Shown: positions 59,394-64,000 of the stretch, piece after piece | Numbering within the stretch: the stretch's first letter is position 1 | Layout: every line of letters begins with the position of its first letter | DNA from: Cyanophora paradoxa | Taxonomy: Eukaryota > Glaucocystophyceae > Cyanophorales > Cyanophoraceae | NCBI GenBank assembly: GCA_004431415.1 | Contig: QPMI01000047.1 | Location: 62,001-126,000, forward strand | Direction: 5' to 3' | DNA: 64,000 nt | Notes under the pieces: generated by a model | Told to the model about the DNA's origin: nothing | Seen by the model: the letters and a program-made list of their open reading frames with translations, nothing else | The model's database searches: none | Program-made: the position numbers and the translations under genes

Positions 59394-60248
59394 ATGGCGG
59401 CGAAACCGATGTCCTATTTGGAGCGCTTAAAGGAAGCCTTGCGCGACCTGTGTGGCTCTGATGATTTCCATGACTATGTAAGCTTAGGAAGTAACAAAAA
59501 CCTTGGGTTGCTCTCAACCAAACTGAAAAAATACGATTTAGACCTACATCATCTCCCTCGGGATTCCCCTACATGTGCATGCACGCATGATATAGTGGAG
59601 CAGTGTTATATATTGCATGTCGCCAAAAAGATCCCTGTTGTGGTCGGAAATTGCTGTATAAAACGCTTTATTCCCAAAGAGTTCCGCTGTGATGTCTGTA
59701 AGCACTGTGGGGATCGTCACAGGAACCGCAAAGACAACTACTGTAAGAAATGTCGCCCACTCATTGCACGTCAGAGGTGGATCGAAGAACAGCATGAACG
59801 AATGAAAGAAGAAGAAGCGGAGAGAGAGCAACGAGCAGAACGCATAAGGTTGTTTGAGGAACACCAGAGGTTGTTTGAGGAACACCAAAGGCGCCTCAGA
59901 GACGAAAAATGGCTTGAACGCTTTCAGAAAGAAATGAATTTAAGAGAGTTCGCGATGTGGGCAACAGACTTCATTGAATCCATGGAAGAAAGCCGTGAGG
60001 AAGATATTGAGAAGTTCAGAGCTGATAGAAAGAAATTCGTCGACAGGTTAGCCGAATGCAGCTCAATCGATGGGGTTCAGGTTACCGTAGGTTTTCGAGT
60101 CCCATTGAACAGGAAGGATATACCAAAATCCCTCAATTGCAATAGGGTTAGGGTTTTCACATGGGAAACGTCTACTGTCGAGCAAACCATTGAACTACTC
60201 AAAAAACACTTCACGATGGATTATATAAACATAACCGTAGAAACGTAA
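59394..60248 (+). CDS. Zinc-binding protein of giant-virus type with coiled coil
   Basis: 284 residues. The motif CACTHDIVEQCYI..VVVGNCCIKRF (about 60-95) recurs in proteins of unknown function in giant viruses and their parasites. It is followed by a second finger CDVCKHCGDRHRNRKDNYCK then KCR (about 101-121). A long charged coiled coil with a short internal duplication (LFEEHQRLFEEHQRRL, about 157-172) comes next, then an unlabelled C-terminal region. It is divergent from polB (129 bp apart) and carries its own copy of the shared motif. A nucleic-acid-binding or regulatory role is possible. No catalytic domain seen. Confidence 0.7.
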   Translation: MAAKPMSYLERLKEALRDLCGSDDFHDYVSLGSNKNLGLLSTKLKKYDLDLHHLPRDSPTCACTHDIVEQCYILHVAKKIPVVVGNCCIKRFIPKEFRCDVCKHCGDRHRNRKDNYCKKCRPLIARQRWIEEQHERMKEEEAEREQRAERIRLFEEHQRLFEEHQRRLRDEKWLERFQKEMNLREFAMWATDFIESMEESREEDIEKFRADRKKFVDRLAECSSIDGVQVTVGFRVPLNRKDIPKSLNCNRVRVFTWETSTVEQTIELLKKHFTMDYINITVET

Positions 60249-60289
60249 GCCGATTGTATACGTGGTAAATAGCTGACTTTTTTGTTTTT

Positions 60290-60509
60290 CGATAGGGTGG
60301 GGAGGGTGGGGTGAGGTGGGGCATTTTTTGAGTTCCAATAAAAAATTCTCCCACCCAAACATTTTGGGCAAAAAAGACCCCACCCAACCCCACCCTCCCC
60401 ACCCTGTATTAACAACTATACTTTACACTGAATTCAATGTGTTTTAAGTTATAAAAATAAGATATATCAATGTTAGAATGAAACCAGGTGGGGTGTAGGG
60501 TGGGGTCAG
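60290..60509. repeat. G-rich MITE-like module inside the second element
   Basis: Head CGATAGGGTGGGGAGGGTGG, C-rich partner ending CCACCCTGTAT at about 60408, TGAATTCAATGTGTTTT middle, and tail GGTGGGGTGTAGGGTGGGG near 60488-60506. The order and words are the same as in modules 44602, 44931 and 45392 of the host locus. The tail touches the helicase stop. Confidence 0.9.
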
Positions 60510-63124
60510 GCTTCCACATCTGAATCCTCGAATTTGGTGCCCCTTTTCTTTGGTTGCGGCTGAGGCGAGTCATCTTCTTTAATCGAATCATCATCGATTA
60601 GCTTCAACTTTCGGAATTCAGCCATCATCTCATTCCACAGGAAGTGGTAGTTCGATTTTCCATTGGTCGTTTTCACTTGAATATATGTAGTCGTGCGCAT
60701 CTCAGTATAGAACCGCTTGCTATTATAATCGTTTTTGTATTTGTTTTCAGAGATGAAGTCTTTGAACAATTCCCATGTCGATGCAAGACCGCCCAGCTTC
60801 GTTTTCAGCTCTGTAACCCGCTCACTATCGACAAGCCACTTCGCAAACATCAGGATAATAGGTGCAGCCGCTTGCTGAACTAAGTAGTATCGGTTTGTAA
60901 GCGGTCTGTCTTGACTCCAATTGACTTTCTCGCAATTTACTTTCGTCCTGAGATACTGAACGATATTGCGAATATTTCTCATATCATTCAGCCACTCAAC
61001 AAGCGGGGCGAAATAATCCTTATTACAGCGCTGTTTGTCACTCACCTCAATAACGACAAAGCGACGATCATCAGCCTCGATTTTCACAGGCACAGTATTG
61101 TTACTTGTGAAAACGATTCGCGCGAAATTCTTCTTATCATACGAGTCTATTCCTTTGTGCTCGATTACAATCTTCGGGGCTGTGACAATATCTTTGAGAA
61201 GGTCGCTATGTTCAAAGGTATCCTTTCCAGAAGCTTCATTTACCACAATCATAATCTTATCCTCCCGGTTGTGAGCAAATCGCCCGAATAGATCATCCTT
61301 TGGTTTGGCTGTCGAGTATGCCAATGCATCACCGAGGATCTTCTTCTCAAAGGTATCAATGAGCATATTCTTTCCAGCGCCTTGGCGACCTAGGAAGATG
61401 AGGGACACGTTATTTAGTTCCCCCGGCTTTTGCATCATGTGGGCAAACCACTTTTTAAGATAATCGAATGTCTTATCATCTTCGCCTGACATTAAATATA
61501 GATGTGTCAGAAAAGGCTGAATCATCTCTTCTGTCACATCCTCGGGGGCGGCTCCTCGAATTCTTCATGATCAATCTTGAATCCAGGGTAGAGATTAAAC
61601 ACAGACTTGCATTTCGCGCTCAGCTTTGCAGGAGGCGGCAGGAAATCCATATAAGTGGATCGTGTCGCCCTTGGGTCAGTAATCCATTCAGGTAGCGTTT
61701 TTACCCACTTTTCGGTTTGGTTCTCAGTCCCCTCATTGAGAATCACCTTGTGAAACAGATGGGGAAAATGTTTGGTCGCCAATTTCGTAATATCTTTCGG
61801 TCGCCAGGATAATAGCTGTTCATCCCAATACATGACAGTGCCGATGCTCTCGATGTGATGCAGCCTCGCATTTAAATATCGCAGATGGACTTCAAAGCTA
61901 TCGACCATAGGTGGAATGGGGCAGTCTTGTAGTCAATATCGTCGGAATCCTCAGGCTGAAACGAATATTTCTTGGGAATAGCTTATTATAACTGTCGCTG
62001 TTATCCTTTTTCAGCCAGTAAACAATCGAACCGAATGTGACTCGCTTCCCTTCCACCATTTTCTTGCCTTTGCAAAGGCTCATGAACTTCTCATGACAGT
62101 CATCATATTCATATTTTTCGCTTTTCTCCGAGAACTTATGAAATAGCTCTACTTGTTGCTTGCGAGGGATATTGTTGTCTTCGCAAGTATTGATTATAGC
62201 AATACCTACGTCGATCCATGTCTTATATTCATTAGCTCGCTCGCCACTGAGGCTCATAATGACTTCTTGCAACAGTTCAAACGAAACCTTATTATCTTTG
62301 AGATCCTCCAACACCTCCTCCTTCTTCTTCACAGGTTCTTTACAGGGCTTGTCCTTAACAGACTTGGGCGCCACCGTTTGCTTAGGTTCCTCAGGCTTTG
62401 TAGCTTCCTTTGGTTTATCGACCGCAAAGGCTGACATGGTGTCTACTTCCACCCACTTAGTGGGGCGATCGAAACATTGCACCAGGAAAAAACCATCGTG
62501 CATGCCTTCTTTCTCGCAATCAATAAACTTAGTGAACACCACATTCTTATCGACATCGTGCTTTGATTTGCTTTGAGCGTCCAAAGCTTCGCCTTTGCAG
62601 CAACGGAGGCAGATCAGGTTTTGAGTTGTTCCATAAACGCCACTATCGAATTCGACATTTTTGATGAGACCCATCGCTTTAAAAAGCTTTGGAATGTCTT
62701 CGTGGCGGCAGACCAGATCGGTAAATACGAAATGCCCGGAAATCTTGAACTTAGTGACATTCTCTTTGATTAAATGAACCCGGCGATGGCGAACAGCAAC
62801 CGCAATTGTAGATCCCGACAGGGTTTGCAATTTCTTGCGCATTTCCCTGATGATCTCTTCGGCTTCCTTATAGTTGTCGGCTACATCAGGTTTCAGATCA
62901 ACGAACTTGTCCAGATCCAGATAAACACGAGTCACTTGATCAGGTTGTATGCATTCCGCCCATGTAGGATAGGTCATATTGTCCCGTTTCTTTGAGTTAT
63001 TGATGCGCTCAATAATTTCATCATCGGTTAACTCAACCAAATTAGACGTATTGCGAGAACCAGTCAGACATTTCAGAAAGGTGCCCTTGACATTAGAGAA
63101 TGCGAATTTCGTGATAGCGTCCAT
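60506..63124 (-). CDS. Primase - superfamily 3 helicase, split by three apparent frameshifts
   Basis: Three successive minus-strand frames make one protein of roughly 870 residues. 63124-61898 is an archaeo-eukaryotic-type primase with VYLDLDKF (DxD, about 68) and ISGHFVF (about 127), then a PriCT-2-like segment (ANEYKTWIDVGIAIINTCED). The middle frame around 61908-61534 is a linker. 61537-60506 is an SF3 helicase with Walker A LGRQGAGKN, Walker B-like KIMIVVNEASGKD and motif C IVFTSNNTVP. The frames meet at short C runs (near 61975, 61916 and 61548), each consistent with one base lost in the run. The second and third frames lack a convincing start. The breaks may be assembly errors or real decay. 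It would unwind and prime DNA for the polymerase. Confidence 0.8.
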
Positions 63125-63135
63125 CTTCTCTGTTT

Positions 63136-63155
63136 TACTCTAAGCGGAGAAAATA
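63136..63155 (-). promoter_or_regulatory. Shared promoter-like motif before the primase-helicase gene
   Basis: TATTTTCTCCGCTTAGAGTA on the minus strand, ending 11 bp before the ATG at 63124. Confidence 0.75.
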
Positions 63156-63270
63156 TTTTTCAGGTTGTTCATTTTTTGCGCATTATCCTTAAATCCCTTT
63201 ACAGTTTTTTCCCGATGATAAAATCGATTAGCATCGGGGCAATCGATAGTATGGTAAGGAGCTTCCCGAT

Positions 63271-63564
63271 TTACATCGGAAAGCCGCACGAAAAATAAGG
63301 AATGCGCTCAGCGGCAATCGAGAGTTTGCGTTTTCTAATACTTACGGGGGCGCCCCGCTTTCCCATATGGCTTCCCTCCTCGGCTTTGCGACGATAATAC
63401 GATTCCAAAGCCATCTTCTTCTTGAATTCGCGATATTCGGGATCCTCGTTATACCGATTCCGCATTTTGATGATTTCACGGATCCGATAATTAAGTCCGT
63501 CGCCTTTCTTCATGTCCTCAGTGACAAGCTTTGCCTCAATATTTACAGCAGCGATGGTGGTCAT
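63271..63564 (-). CDS. Small basic helical protein
   Basis: 97 residues with a highly basic helical centre (IREIIKMRNRYNEDPEYREF, KKKMALESYYRRKAEEG) and a C-terminus GKRGAPVSIRKRKLSI. The NEDPEYREFKKK-type pattern recalls ENPDYRQRQ of the AT-hook protein at 22396 in the other element, so the two may be distant relatives that bind DNA. A near-perfect copy of the shared promoter motif lies 12 bp upstream. No family assigned. Confidence 0.65.
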   Translation of the reverse strand: MTTIAAVNIEAKLVTEDMKKGDGLNYRIREIIKMRNRYNEDPEYREFKKKMALESYYRRKAEEGSHMGKRGAPVSIRKRKLSIAAERIPYFSCGFPM

Positions 63565-63576
63565 CTTTTCGTTCCT

Positions 63577-63596
63577 TACTATAAGCGGAGAAAATA
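63577..63596 (-). promoter_or_regulatory. Shared promoter-like motif before the small basic gene
   Basis: TATTTTCTCCGCTTATAGTA on the minus strand, ending 12 bp before the ATG at 63564. Confidence 0.75.
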
Positions 63597-63614
63597 TTTT
63601 ATCAGTCGTATTTC

Positions 63615-63755
63615 CTATTTCTTCTTTAAATCATTTTCTGAGCTGTCATTTTTTGTGATCGAAGCGAGTTCTTCTCTACGTTTTTTAATAGCGACTTCCA
63701 ATGCGTATTGCGCGCGTTTCCTGTATAGGATCGCGTAGAGATCGGGGTCGGGCAT
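63615..63755 (-). CDS. 46-residue charged protein
   Basis: A very small frame, MPDPDLYAILYRKRAQYALE followed by a Lys/Arg/Glu-rich helix and ending NDLKKK. Support comes from the shared promoter motif placed 4 bp upstream and from its position in the same-strand series of genes. Function unknown; a DNA-binding or regulatory peptide is possible. Confidence 0.5.
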   Translation of the reverse strand: MPDPDLYAILYRKRAQYALEVAIKKRREELASITKNDSSENDLKKK

Positions 63756-64000
63756 TCGATACTATTTAACGCGAAAATAGTTTCAGCGATCGTATTCGCC
63801 CAAATAAAGCGGATTTATTGGCGGATACGGGGAATCAACGCGAAAATGACCTTCCACGGAATTAGGGCACGAGCGGCGTCTTATATAGGATACTTGCACG
63901 TCTTCTATTGCTGTCTGTGGGACTATATTGGAGTTCGCAGGCACAGGCGAGGGCGATTGAGATCGGGACGATCGTGATTATCACTGTGGTTGGAATATAC
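63756..64000. other. Window-edge region of the second element
   Basis: Holds the motif at 63760-63779 and then DNA without a recognised gene. Another AACGCGAAAATGACC word near 63838 resembles part of the motif and may precede a further gene to the right. Confidence 0.5.
63760..63779 (-). promoter_or_regulatory. Shared promoter-like motif before the 46-residue gene
   Basis: TATTTTCGCGTTAAATAGTA on the minus strand, ending 4 bp before the ATG at 63755. Confidence 0.6.

Larger units (their letters stand above)
53560..64000. mobile_element. Second Maverick/virophage-like element, incomplete at the window edge
   Basis: Gene set: RVE integrase, protein-primed polymerase B, primase-SF3 helicase, a zinc-binding virus-type protein and small basic proteins. 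The genes are intron-free, AT-richer than the host and almost all on the minus strand, with a common upstream motif. The left border lies somewhere in 52.7-53.56 kb, and the right end is beyond 64000. No capsid gene appears in the visible part. Sequence relationship to the Polinton at 15.7-39.3 kb is distant. Confidence 0.8.

Noticed and set aside
63367-63738. Plus-strand 123-residue frame opposite the small basic genes
   Set aside because: It is antisense to two minus-strand genes that carry the shared promoter motif, and it has no such motif itself.
1-64000. CRISPR arrays, rRNA or tRNA genes
   Set aside because: The repeat arrays seen are tandem without spacers, and no rRNA or convincing tRNA cloverleaf was recognised by eye. 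A tRNAscan/Infernal run would be needed to exclude tRNAs.

Overview
This window is nuclear DNA of a GC-rich unicellular eukaryote, most likely an alga or other protist. The host genes are cut by many short GT-AG introns (45 to about 280 bp, some with runs of C). Their exons encode eukaryotic-style proteins: ankyrin/TIR, a response-regulator receiver domain, an AP2-like transcription factor and a HET-like protein. I cannot name the species from sequence alone. Two AT-richer viral-type elements with intron-free, closely packed genes are embedded in this host DNA.

Layout. 1-7425 (+): a multi-exon ankyrin-repeat gene that runs into two TIR domains and ends in a CaaX-type tail. 7834-8690 (-): a four-exon receiver (REC) domain gene. 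8.7-14.1 kb: gene-poor, palindrome-rich DNA with a mariner-like MITE and heptamer arrays. 14.1-15.7 kb (+): 5' part of an AP2-like/zinc-finger gene, which resumes at 39.3-41.3 kb. Between the two halves lies a complete Polinton/Maverick (15712-39262, 23,551 bp). It has 456-bp terminal inverted repeats and a perfect 6-bp target duplication (CCAGGT) that falls on an exon/intron donor site.

The Polinton encodes protein-primed DNA polymerase B, integrase, FtsK/HerA-type packaging ATPase, a probable double-jelly-roll major capsid protein, two probable minor capsid proteins, a patatin-like lipase, a 1948-residue phage-like fibre with an S74 chaperone tail, two AP2-HNH endonucleases and several small proteins. 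It looks able to replicate, integrate and build virions, although no maturation protease was recognised.

42.9-51.9 kb: a host HET-like membrane gene and the 5' end of a second gene are tandemly duplicated (about 3.38 kb unit). The second gene is complete only in the right-hand copy and ends in an RGG-rich tail. About 53.5 kb to the window end: a second, unrelated protein-primed-polymerase element, mostly on the minus strand and incomplete at the right edge. It has an integrase, a polymerase with an eroded proofreading domain, a primase-SF3 helicase broken by three small frameshifts, and several small genes. Seven of its genes share an upstream promoter-like motif. A GGGTGGGG-rich repeat module occurs both in this element and in the host HET locus.

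All functional calls come from motif recognition by eye. Exon limits of host genes are approximate unless a phase-consistent donor and acceptor are stated.
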